This document shows positions 1 to 5,398 of a DNA stretch of 5,720 bases, in pieces. How positions within the stretch are numbered: the first letter of the stretch is position 1; each line of letters starts with the position of its first letter. The notes under the pieces were generated by a model. It was not told the DNA's origin. It saw only the letters and a list, made by a program, of their open reading frames with translations, and made no database searches. Origin of the DNA: Nitrosotalea sp. (lineage in GTDB: Archaea; Halobacteriota; Syntropharchaeia; Alkanophagales; Methanospirareceae). The position numbers were made by a program, and so were the translations under genes. The DNA is taken from NCBI GenBank assembly GCA_020725315.1, contig DYFG01000098.1, forward strand, positions 1 to 5,720, written 5' to 3'.

Positions 1-99
1 ATCTTATCTCCGAGTTCTGTAAAACCTTTCTCCATCTTATCTCCGAGTTCTGTAAAACCTTTCTCCATCTTATCTCCGAGTTCTGTAAGACCTTTCTCC
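1..99. repeat. Three tandem 33-bp repeats inside the coding region
   Basis: Units lie at 1-33, 34-66 and 67-99. The first two are identical and the third differs by one base at 89, which changes Phe to Leu in the minus-strand protein. A degenerate partial unit follows from 100. There are no spacers, and each unit encodes exactly 11 residues in frame. The array runs off the window, so the copy number is unknown. Confidence 0.95.
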
Positions 100-437
100 A
101 TCCTTTCGTCCATTCTAATGATGAACGTGATCCCTCTCGATAATTGCTCCAATGTGAATGCATGAACGGCTTCCATCCTTTCTGGAACGATTAAATCTTC
201 ATTAAACTCCAATTCTGTGATGGATGATTTCTCTATAATCTCTGGCTTCTCCTTTTTTAGAGTCTCATGCAGAGCTTCGATATTGACTCTTTCACCTTCC
301 ACGATTACCTCCACCCTTCCGTCAGGCAAGTTCCTCGGTGCACCATTCAATCCAAAATTAAATATGTTTACAAGGATAAATGCTCTGTAGCCCACATCCT
401 GAGCCTTATCCTTAATATAAAATCTCGCTTTCGCCAT
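1..437 (-). CDS. Acylphosphatase-like domain with C-terminal 11-residue coiled-coil repeats (3' end outside window)
   Basis: Reading the minus strand from the ATG at 437-435 gives 145 codons that stay open to the window edge, so the C terminus is missing. Residues 4 to about 65 look like an acylphosphatase fold: a KAQDVGYR loop (residues 11-18) and a PRNLPDGRVEV segment (34-44), followed by EG. The two residues expected for catalysis, Arg18 and Asn36, are present. The usual VQGVG[FY]R loop is changed to AQDVGYR, so hydrolysis of acyl phosphates is uncertain. Residues from about 110 onward form repeats of MEKGFTELGDK. Hydrophobic residues M, F/L and L are spaced 4-3-4, as in hendecad coiled coils. 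The start is supported by a strong SD, AGGAGGT at 448-454, ten bases upstream. No signal peptide or membrane segment is seen. Binding or oligomerisation through the coiled coil is inference; no function is claimed. Confidence 0.8.
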   Translation of the reverse strand, partial: MAKARFYIKDKAQDVGYRAFILVNIFNFGLNGAPRNLPDGRVEVIVEGERVNIEALHETLKKEKPEIIEKSSITELEFNEDLIVPERMEAVHAFTLEQLSRGITFIIRMDERMEKGLTELGDKMEKGFTELGDKMEKGFTELGDK

Positions 438-504
438 GTTATATCTTACCTCCTCGGAGATTTCATCTGGGTTTGAAGTGGTGATAAAAGTTGAAATATG
501 AGGA

Positions 505-514
505 TATATATAAA
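505..514 (-). promoter_or_regulatory. Candidate TATA box for the acylphosphatase-like gene
   Basis: On the minus strand the stretch reads TTTATATATA, preceded by a purine-rich GAAAG that could act as a BRE. Transcription would begin about 25 bases downstream, near 480, leaving a leader of roughly 40-45 bases that contains the strong SD at 448-454. This rests on motif and spacing only. Confidence 0.5.
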
Positions 515-580
515 ACTTTCAGATACCTTCTTTCTTTAAAGAGGCGGATGAATAAGAACTAACCGATGCAGCCGACATAC

Positions 581-590
581 TTTTAATATC
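581..590 (+). promoter_or_regulatory. Candidate TATA element for the secG operon
   Basis: TTTTAATATC is centred about 25 bases upstream of the secG ATG at 610. That would place the transcription start at or very near the start codon. No SD is seen between them, which fits a leaderless transcript. Confidence 0.45.
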
Positions 591-609
591 TTAGCAATGT
601 AATTAAAAT

Positions 610-834
610 ATGGTAAAAGGGAGAGTAGCGAAGAGAGAGAAGAAGAAAGAGAAGAAAGGAGGGGGTAGGGGAGAAGAGCGTGGACTTATGTCCTCTGCCG
701 GATTGATGCGCTATTACGATGTTGAGGAATCTGCGGTGAAGCTATCGCCGAAGACGGTACTGCTCATAGGCGTGTTTATTGCTGTCGTGATAATCGGGCT
801 GGAGGTATATTTCGGTGTCTGGCCACCACCGTGA
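610..834 (+). CDS. secG: Preprotein translocase subunit Sec61-beta
   Basis: This is the small, non-essential-type third subunit of the archaeal SecYE-beta protein-conducting channel in the cytoplasmic membrane. The 74-residue length is slightly above the family's usual 50-60, because of a long lysine/arginine/glycine-rich cytosolic N terminus (residues 1-25). The family core SSAGLMRYYD is at 28-37, followed by an acidic stretch and SPKTV, then one hydrophobic segment at about 49-68 and the typical end YFGVWPPP. The protein is expected to be tail-anchored, with its N terminus in the cytosol. It is the first gene of a plus-strand operon; its stop codon overlaps the SD of moaC. The start at 610 is chosen because a TATA-like element lies 25 bases upstream and no SD precedes it. 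A shorter start at Met27 would lose the basic tail and is less likely. Confidence 0.93.
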   Translation: MVKGRVAKREKKKEKKGGGRGEERGLMSSAGLMRYYDVEESAVKLSPKTVLLIGVFIAVVIIGLEVYFGVWPPP

Positions 835-837
835 GGT
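833..837 (+). promoter_or_regulatory. Ribosome binding site of moaC
   Basis: GAGGT, nine bases before the ATG at 847, overlaps the secG stop codon (832-834). It decides between 847 and the in-frame ATG at 868, and it suggests coupled translation of secG and moaC. Confidence 0.65.
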
Positions 838-846
838 ACATAACCA

Positions 847-1305
847 ATGCAGCGGCGTGGCGTGAGCATGGTGGATATAAGCGAGAAAGAAGATGTCGAA
901 CGAGTAGCGGTAGCATCTGGCAAAATAAAATTGAAAGATAGCACGGTGGAGCTGATAAAAAGGGGGAGTATCAAGAAGGGCGATGTGCTCGGGTGTGCGG
1001 AAATTGCCGCGATATTAGCGGTGAAAAGAACGCCCGACATAATTCCGCTCTGCCACCAAATACGTATCGAAAGCGTGAAGGTTGATTTCACGATGGGTGA
1101 TGCTGATATAAAAGCGACGGTATCGGTGAAATCTGTTGGGAAAACAGGGGTGGAGATGGATGCACTTCATGGGTTATCCGTGGCGTTGCTGACGATTTGG
1201 GACATGGTGAAATCGGTGGAGAAGGATGAAACAGGGAATTATCCGCATACTAAGATAGAGGAGATAAAAGTGGATAAGAAGGAGAAACATGCATTATCAG
1301 AATGA
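847..1305 (+). CDS. moaC: Cyclic pyranopterin monophosphate synthase MoaC
   Basis: MoaC works with MoaA in the first stage of molybdopterin synthesis, turning the cyclised GTP product (3',8-cH2GTP) into cyclic pyranopterin monophosphate. In methane-cycling archaea the cofactor serves enzymes such as formylmethanofuran dehydrogenase. Family motifs run in order: MVDIS (8-12), KKGDVLGCAEIA (43-54), KRTPDIIPLCH (60-70), KTGVEMDAL (99-107) and TIWDMVK (116-122). By comparison with E. coli MoaC, the active-site residues Lys51, His77, Asp128 and Lys131 correspond to Lys44, His70, Asp119 and Lys122. The usual second Glu of GVEMEAL is Asp105 here. At 152 residues it is full length. The start at 847 has GAGGT at 833-837, nine bases upstream and overlapping the secG stop. 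Met8 (868) matches the common family start but lacks an SD. The last codons overlap the next gene as ATGA. Confidence 0.96.
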   Translation: MQRRGVSMVDISEKEDVERVAVASGKIKLKDSTVELIKRGSIKKGDVLGCAEIAAILAVKRTPDIIPLCHQIRIESVKVDFTMGDADIKATVSVKSVGKTGVEMDALHGLSVALLTIWDMVKSVEKDETGNYPHTKIEEIKVDKKEKHALSE

Positions 1306-1856
1306 TATGGAACATTCTCTCTGTAATTCTTGAAAAATTGGTAGTAAGTATAGGTTTTTTAGTAAAAGATTGGCTTTCTAAGAGAATTATAAAAAGATTA
1401 CATATAGCGTTATCCGATAAGAATGTATATCAAGCAGAGGATATTCTTACTGGATATAAGGAAGAGTTAAGCAATTATTGCGTCGCCATGTTAAGGTATA
1501 AACTAACAAATAACTATCATACTGATGTGAAACTATCAGGTGGAAGAATCAAAATTTATCGTAATAGTATTCCATTATATACGTGTGACGGGGTTAGGAA
1601 AAGAAAAGGAGGAATATCATCAGAAAGAATATTACCAGATACTATTTATCTTGAAGGTGAGGATATCTTAAAAGCTTATGGAGGAGAAACAATATTTTCC
1701 TTCTATGTTATCATTCCCAGAATTAGTGGGAAGTTTGTTATTTTTATGGATGGATATCTTAAGTTAAAGTGTGGAAGACTAAAATTCCCTTATAAATTGA
1801 CTCCAGAAGAAGTAGTAGAGGTACCTCCAAAACCAATAGTTCTCACACAATTGTGA
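1302..1856 (+). CDS. Unrecognised AT-rich gene coupled to moaC
   Basis: I do not recognise this 184-residue protein. Residues 1-25 (from MIWNILSV to DWL) are strongly hydrophobic with a few charges, so they could be a membrane segment or an amphipathic anchor. Residues 26-60 are basic and helical-looking. The rest (about 65-175) alternates short hydrophobic and polar runs with many Tyr, Ile and Gly, which suggests a beta-rich soluble domain. The tail is proline-rich (EVPPKPIVLTQL). The start overlaps the moaC stop as ATGA, implying translational coupling, yet the composition differs sharply: two 60-base lines checked by eye (1381-1440 and 1621-1680) are 30 percent GC, against 58 percent in a line of ftsZ. 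Codons are AT-ending. Late acquisition at the end of the operon is an inference. No domain links it to molybdopterin synthesis. Confidence 0.8.
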   Translation: MIWNILSVILEKLVVSIGFLVKDWLSKRIIKRLHIALSDKNVYQAEDILTGYKEELSNYCVAMLRYKLTNNYHTDVKLSGGRIKIYRNSIPLYTCDGVRKRKGGISSERILPDTIYLEGEDILKAYGGETIFSFYVIIPRISGKFVIFMDGYLKLKCGRLKFPYKLTPEEVVEVPPKPIVLTQL

Positions 1857-1874
1857 GAGAGCAATTGTGAGAAC
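1839..1874. repeat. Nested inverted and direct repeats at the operon end
   Basis: A perfect palindrome, TCTCACACAATTGTGAGA (1841-1858), has 7-bp arms around CAAT and includes the stop codon of the AT-rich gene. CAATTGTGAGA then recurs at 1862-1872, giving a direct repeat 14 bases apart. A longer inverted repeat pairs GTTCTCACA at 1839-1847 with TGTGAGAAC at 1866-1874. Two mutually exclusive hairpins are therefore possible. The likely role is transcript termination or 3'-end protection between convergent genes, but no long T-run follows directly; a protein-binding site is an alternative. Confidence 0.7.
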
Positions 1875-1943
1875 CATATACTCTCTTGTTTATTGAACTT
1901 AACAGGGGTAATTGCAGTTACAAGAAGCTGCGAGTAATGAGGA

Positions 1944-2909
1944 TCAAAAAACTTCGACTCTTGCACCTGAGTTATCGGCTCCAACGAGTGTCACTTCAGC
2001 TCTTCCTCGTGTCTCAGCTTCGACCTTCTCAGCAATGCTCTGCGCAGCCTCCGGACTATCAGTGAAGGCGTAGACGGTTGGTCCCCATGAGCTCTGTCCG
2101 ATACCTAATGCGCCGCTTCTGTTGAGTATTGGTATAAGCCATTGGGATGCAGGATTGAAGATGTGCTCCTGTACCGGTTGATAGATACGCCCAACAGTCA
2201 CCTGAAGTTCTGTGAGCGCTATACCAAAAGCCTCCGCATTTCTTTCAAGGAGAGCGGGTAAGAGTTTCACGGCGAGGATGAAATAACCTTTGTGAATTAG
2301 TTCAGCTGGTGCCTTTCCCGCTCTCAATGCGCTGAAGGCTTCTTCTTCCTTCTCTTTATCAGGGCTCTTCGGTGCCACCAGGGGCCGAACCAAGACGAAC
2401 CTCCAATCATCAGGAAAATGAGAGCGGAAGATTAGTGGAGGAATCAGCGGCTCATCCCGCAACCATACTCGCTCCCCGGGTTTCACTTCGAATCCACCTG
2501 CTACGGCGAAGCCACCAAATTGGAAGGGGTATAGTCCTCCGGTCGAGGTACGTCTGAGAGCGATCACCAACTCAAGGAGCGGCACGTCCAGGTCGTGAGC
2601 CTTTGTTACCGCTCTCCCCACCGCGAGGCAGAGTTGAGTCGTTGAGCCAAAACCTGAGTGTCGGGGTGGTGTGTCCTTAACAGTAACCTTTGCACCTTTG
2701 AGGTTAAAAGCTTCCAAGACTCTCTGAGCGTAGATTTTGGCTTCTTCCACCTCAAGTCCATCCACTTCGAGCCTCTCAGCATCCTCAGCCTCAACGATGG
2801 TTCTGGGCTCCGTTATGGCGAGAACGGGGGCATAGCCAAATCTTCCGAGCGCAAAAGGGTCTAAGTCGCCTAAATGGAGCCGAGCTGGAGCAGAAATCCT
2901 AACCCGCAT
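1944..2909 (-). CDS. mptG: Beta-ribofuranosylaminobenzene 5'-phosphate synthase (beta-RFAP synthase)
   Basis: The enzyme makes the first committed intermediate of methanopterin by joining phosphoribosyl diphosphate to 4-hydroxybenzoate (or 4-aminobenzoate in older assays), releasing CO2 and diphosphate. It belongs to the GHMP-kinase-like fold family. Residues 7-16 (APARLHLGDL) match the family opening and residues 84-93 (HSGFGSTTQL) the GHMP glycine-rich loop. TGGLYPFQFGGFAVAGG (123-139) and the near-invariant GIGQSSWGPTVY (269-280) complete the set. At 321 residues it has the usual length and looks intact. The ATG at 2909 is preceded by GTGAT (2915-2919) at five bases, matching the archaeal anti-SD. 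It is transcribed away from the DUF1464 gene and converges on the AT-rich gene across 87 bases. Its presence implies tetrahydromethanopterin-type C1 metabolism. Confidence 0.93.
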   Translation of the reverse strand: MRVRISAPARLHLGDLDPFALGRFGYAPVLAITEPRTIVEAEDAERLEVDGLEVEEAKIYAQRVLEAFNLKGAKVTVKDTPPRHSGFGSTTQLCLAVGRAVTKAHDLDVPLLELVIALRRTSTGGLYPFQFGGFAVAGGFEVKPGERVWLRDEPLIPPLIFRSHFPDDWRFVLVRPLVAPKSPDKEKEEEAFSALRAGKAPAELIHKGYFILAVKLLPALLERNAEAFGIALTELQVTVGRIYQPVQEHIFNPASQWLIPILNRSGALGIGQSSWGPTVYAFTDSPEAAQSIAEKVEAETRGRAEVTLVGADNSGARVEVF

Positions 2910-2946
2910 TTTATATCACTTTGTACACGAGTAGTTTATGTTATGG

Positions 2947-2962
2947 AATAATATAAATATAT
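2947..2962. promoter_or_regulatory. Shared AT-rich core for divergent promoters
   Basis: The 94-base gap between the two divergent genes contains one AT-rich block, AATAATATAAATATAT. On the minus strand it reads as a TATA box (ATTTATATTATT) about 40-50 bases from the beta-RFAP synthase ATG; on the plus strand it gives AATATAAATATATC about 45-50 bases before the ATG at 3004. Starts about 25 bases away in either direction would leave leaders near 20 bases, each with a GTGAT-type SD. Confidence 0.5.
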
Positions 2963-3003
2963 CACCAAGACACGCGAAGAATTGCGATAGCTGGTGATGG
3001 TAG

Positions 3004-4137
3004 ATGACGCGAGCAGCAGGTATTGATCCTGGGACGAAGAGTATGGATATCTGTGCGATCGAGGATGGCGAGGTGTACTATGAAAACCCGCTTGATAACG
3101 TTGACTTAGCACAAGAACCGGAGAAGATAACCGATGCGCTCCGGGAAACGTTACCCGTAGACCTCATTTCAGGACCGTCGGGTTATGGCGTTGAGCCCAC
3201 GCGCATCGAAGAGATTCCGGAAAGCATCTTCGAGGAGTGGTATTACAATTATATTCTGCTGACCACAAAGGCAGAGATCCTGAAAGGGATAGGAGAGGGG
3301 GTCTTTGGTGCGATACTGTACAAGAACATGACTGATTTCTCGGTATGGATGAGGCGGGAGAGGTTTCCGGTTATCTTCATACCGGGGGTGATCCAACTGC
3401 CGACCGTGCCCTATTACCGGAAGATCAATAAGATGGATATGGGGACTGCGGATAAGTTAGCCGTGACCGTTCTCGGGGTTCATGACCAAGCGAGACGGTT
3501 TGGAATCCCGTATTCAGAGGTTTCATGTATCCTCGTTGAAGTTGGGTTTGGCTACAATGCGGTTATGGGCATAGAAAAGGGGCGAGTCGTGGACGGCATA
3601 GGGGGATCGATGTTTCCTGGTATCGGGTATCTAACGATCTCGGCGTTAGATGGCGAGCTGGTACAGGTTGTTCATCATTGGGAGCGGAAGGATGTATTTG
3701 AAGGTGGTGTTGTCTCTGTTACCGGAGAGATGGATCCCGAAGGCTTTGTAAAAAGAAAAGATGCTAAAAATGAGATTGCATTTGATGCGATGATGGAGGG
3801 TATAGAAAAAGCTGTTGCGTCGATGAAGGTATCGGTTAAAAACCCCAAAGAAATTCTCCTTTCCGGCCGGTGGACGAAGTTTAATGAGATAAAAGAAGAA
3901 CTGATAACGAGACTTTCGAATCACGCTGACGTACGTGCATTGGGCTTTTTAGAAGGTGCGGAAAAGACGAAGGAAACCGCACAGGGGTATGCGATGGTAG
4001 CCGATGGGTTAGCGGGGGGTGTATTTAAGGAGTTGATCGAATGGATGAAGATACGCGAAGCAAAAGGGACTGCTCTGGATTATATCCATCATCCGAAGTT
4101 TAAGGGGGTTCCAGAGAGATTCGTGCGGTTTAAATAA
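3004..4137 (+). CDS. DUF1464 family protein (predicted butyrate kinase, ASKHA fold)
   Basis: This 377-residue protein matches the archaeal DUF1464/COG2441 group, labelled 'predicted butyrate kinase' from its resemblance to ASKHA-fold acyl kinases. The assignment is a family prediction; the substrate is not established. The phosphate-1 motif GIDPGTKSMDI is at 6-16. A glycine-rich LVEVGFGYNAV (177-187) suits the phosphate-2 strand, and ILLSGRW (284-290) suits the adenosine motif. A Gly-rich helix-loop (AQGYAMVADGLAGG) is at 326-339. The start at 3004 has GGTGAT at 2993-2998, five bases upstream. The N terminus and core look complete, and the basic end (ERFVRFK) seems natural for a kinase-like protein. 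Its last 49 bases overlap the convergent ftsZ frame. It is cytoplasmic, with no signal or membrane segment. Confidence 0.85.
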   Translation: MTRAAGIDPGTKSMDICAIEDGEVYYENPLDNVDLAQEPEKITDALRETLPVDLISGPSGYGVEPTRIEEIPESIFEEWYYNYILLTTKAEILKGIGEGVFGAILYKNMTDFSVWMRRERFPVIFIPGVIQLPTVPYYRKINKMDMGTADKLAVTVLGVHDQARRFGIPYSEVSCILVEVGFGYNAVMGIEKGRVVDGIGGSMFPGIGYLTISALDGELVQVVHHWERKDVFEGGVVSVTGEMDPEGFVKRKDAKNEIAFDAMMEGIEKAVASMKVSVKNPKEILLSGRWTKFNEIKEELITRLSNHADVRALGFLEGAEKTKETAQGYAMVADGLAGGVFKELIEWMKIREAKGTALDYIHHPKFKGVPERFVRFK

Positions 4138-5027
4138 AGATCAATAAAAATCCTAGCGGTCATGTCCCCTCCACCGATGACGTTTACCAGAGCGGCTTTC
4201 CCATCGGTCACATCAACCTCAAGCAACGGAGAGCTTACCGCCTTTTTCACTGATTCGATTGCTTTATTCTCTCCGTCAGATCCCCCAAATCCGATCATCG
4301 CCATTCCACCATCTTTCATCATCGTCCTCACATCGGCGAAGTCTAGATTTATAAGACCTGGTTTGGTTATCAGCTCTGTTAGTCCCGTAACTGATAGCAT
4401 CAGCACCTCATCGGCGACTTCAAATGCTCCGTTTAGAGGCAAATGTGGAACCACATCCAGGAGCTTGTCGTTTGGTATCACAATCAACGTGTCGGTATTT
4501 TCACGCAGTTTCTCAAGTCCATAAGCTGTATTATCCAGTCTAATCGCACCTTCGGCACTGAACGGCAATGTTACCACGCCTATGGTAAGCGCACCTGCTT
4601 CTTGCGCTGCTTGTGCAACGACGGGCGCTGCTCCTGTACCCGTGCCACCCCCTAAGCCACAGGTTACAAAGACCATATCTGCGTTCTCAACTATTGCTTT
4701 TATATCTGATCCGTTCTCCCTCGCGGCCTCCTCCCCAAACCGTGGAATACTCCCTGCTCCAAGTCCATGCGTGGTCTTCTTTCCTATCAACAGCTTCCTC
4801 TCCACTTTCGAGAACAACAAGTGTTGCGCATCCGTGTTCAATGCAAAGAGCTCAGCACCAAAAACACCTTCTTCGGTCATCCGCTGTATCGTGTTGGTCC
4901 CGCTCCCCCCGCATCCAATTACCTTTATGATTGTTCGTGCCTGTTCCAAGGACTTCTCTAATTCCTCATCGCGCATTATCTTTACTTCCTCCCCTTCAGA
5001 CACCGGTTCGTCCCAAATTTCTCTCAT
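4089..5027 (-). CDS. ftsZ: Cell division GTPase FtsZ, C-terminally shortened
   Basis: FtsZ is the tubulin-like GTPase that polymerises into the division ring. Residues 31-290 are typical of archaeal FtsZ1: KVIGCGGSGTNT (35-46), NTDAQHLL (64-71), the tubulin signature GGGTGTG (126-132), VIPNDKLL (183-190), and the catalytic T7 loop NLDFADVR (227-234). Similarity ends after NVIGGGDMT (282-290). The following 22 residues (from ARIFIDLYLN to the stop) do not look like FtsZ, and residues 298-312 are read antisense through the DUF1464 gene. The usual last strands and the IIWGA...VTGV block, roughly 55-70 residues, are missing, so the protein is 312 rather than about 360-380 residues. It may be a decayed or rearranged copy or a variant. 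The start at 5027 has GAGGGG nine bases upstream; Met18 (4976) has a better SD (GGAGG at 4988-4992) and is a real alternative. Confidence 0.9.
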   Translation of the reverse strand: MREIWDEPVSEGEEVKIMRDEELEKSLEQARTIIKVIGCGGSGTNTIQRMTEEGVFGAELFALNTDAQHLLFSKVERKLLIGKKTTHGLGAGSIPRFGEEAARENGSDIKAIVENADMVFVTCGLGGGTGTGAAPVVAQAAQEAGALTIGVVTLPFSAEGAIRLDNTAYGLEKLRENTDTLIVIPNDKLLDVVPHLPLNGAFEVADEVLMLSVTGLTELITKPGLINLDFADVRTMMKDGGMAMIGFGGSDGENKAIESVKKAVSSPLLEVDVTDGKAALVNVIGGGDMTARIFIDLYLNRTNLSGTPLNFG

Positions 5028-5066
5028 CTCTTCTTTCCCCTCGGGTAATCAAAGTCTTGGCACTCC

Positions 5067-5077
5067 TTTTAAATTAA
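5067..5077 (-). promoter_or_regulatory. Candidate TATA element for ftsZ
   Basis: The minus strand reads TTAATTTAAAA, which would place transcription initiation near 5045 and give a leader of about 20 bases containing GAGGGG (5037-5042). Motif-based only. Confidence 0.4.
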
Positions 5078-5161
5078 GTTGAATTGGGGTTACTACCTCT
5101 TCCTCGCGTGTGTATTGATTTAAAGCGCTATAAAACTAACTCAAAGCCTACAAGTACAAGC

Positions 5162-5178
5162 ATACATATATATTATCA
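5162..5178 (+). promoter_or_regulatory. Candidate TATA box for tRNA-Leu
   Basis: The stretch ATACATATATATTATC is the strongest TATA-like sequence in the 196-base gap between ftsZ and the tRNA. A start about 25 bases downstream would fall near 5195, giving a 5' extension of about 30 bases to be removed by RNase P. A second candidate, GCTATAAAAC, lies at 5127-5136. Nothing else is recognised in the gap. Confidence 0.5.
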
Positions 5179-5223
5179 AAACGCACCAAAGGATTAACAT
5201 GCGGTGTGCTTAAATTGCGTTAT

Positions 5224-5307
5224 GCGGGGGTTGCTGAGTTAGGAAAAGGCGCAGGGCTTAGGACCCTGTCTCGTAGGGGTCCGCGTGTTCGAATCACGCC
5301 CCCCGCA
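5224..5307 (+). tRNA. tRNA-Leu, anticodon UAG
   Basis: The class II cloverleaf is complete. The acceptor stem GCGGGGG (5224-5230) pairs with CCCCCGC (5300-5306), with discriminator A at 5307. The anticodon stem CAGGG (5252-5256) pairs with CCCTG (5264-5268) around the loop CTTAGGA, so the anticodon is TAG (5259-5261), reading CUN leucine codons. A long variable arm of 14 bases (5269-5282) is expected for leucine. The T stem GCGTG/CACGC encloses TTCGAAT. There is no intron. CCA is not encoded (TTA follows), so it must be added afterwards. Confidence 0.97.
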
Positions 5308-5334
5308 TTAATAACAAAGAAGTTCATGTAACCT

Positions 5335-5345
5335 AAAAATTTTTT
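5335..5345 (+). terminator. U-tract terminator after tRNA-Leu
   Basis: AAAAATTTTTT ends in six T residues about 30 bases after the tRNA. This suits the simple U-tract termination known for archaeal RNA polymerase. It has no strong stem apart from the A/T self-complementarity. Confidence 0.5.
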
Positions 5346-5365
5346 GCACAAGTTTTAAGTCTGGG

Positions 5366-5383
5366 CAAAGCATATCTGCTTTG
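5366..5383. repeat. Perfect palindrome before the GYD remnant
   Basis: CAAAGCA (5366-5372) and TGCTTTG (5377-5383) form 7-bp arms around TATC. The right arm ends on the first G of the SD (GAGGTG, 5383-5388) of the downstream frame. It could be a repressor operator or an RNA hairpin that affects ribosome access; the sequence cannot distinguish these. Confidence 0.6.
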
Positions 5384-5398
5384 AGGTGGTGAAGAAGA

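Noticed and set aside
1..99. Short regular repeats that could be taken for a CRISPR array
   Set aside because: The 33-bp units abut with no spacers, and they keep an 11-residue reading frame in a protein with an SD and a recognisable domain.
267..476. Plus-strand frame of 69 codons
   Set aside because: It lies antisense to the acylphosphatase-like gene, has no SD, and its product is not protein-like.
714..1091. Minus-strand frame of 125 codons across secG and moaC
   Set aside because: It is a shadow of two well-supported plus-strand genes; its Ser/Thr-rich product is typical of an antisense reading.
868..1305. Shorter moaC start at the MVDIS methionine
   Set aside because: It fits the usual family start but lacks an SD, while the ATG at 847 has GAGGT nine bases upstream.
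1841..1858. Resemblance of TTGTGAGA to the lac operator
   Set aside because: The match is a short half-site in an archaeal context with no LacI-type gene nearby; the palindrome is better treated as a generic hairpin or unknown site.
1790..1984. Minus-strand frame spanning the end of the AT-rich gene and the end of beta-RFAP synthase
   Set aside because: It overlaps two supported genes and the repeat region, has no SD, and shows no recognisable motif.
3646..3924. Minus-strand frame of 92 codons inside the DUF1464 gene
   Set aside because: It is entirely antisense to conserved kinase-like sequence, with no SD or recognisable motif.
4582..5082. Plus-strand frame of 166 codons opposite ftsZ
   Set aside because: It is antisense to unmistakable FtsZ motifs; its Ser/Pro-rich content is a by-product of the ftsZ codons.
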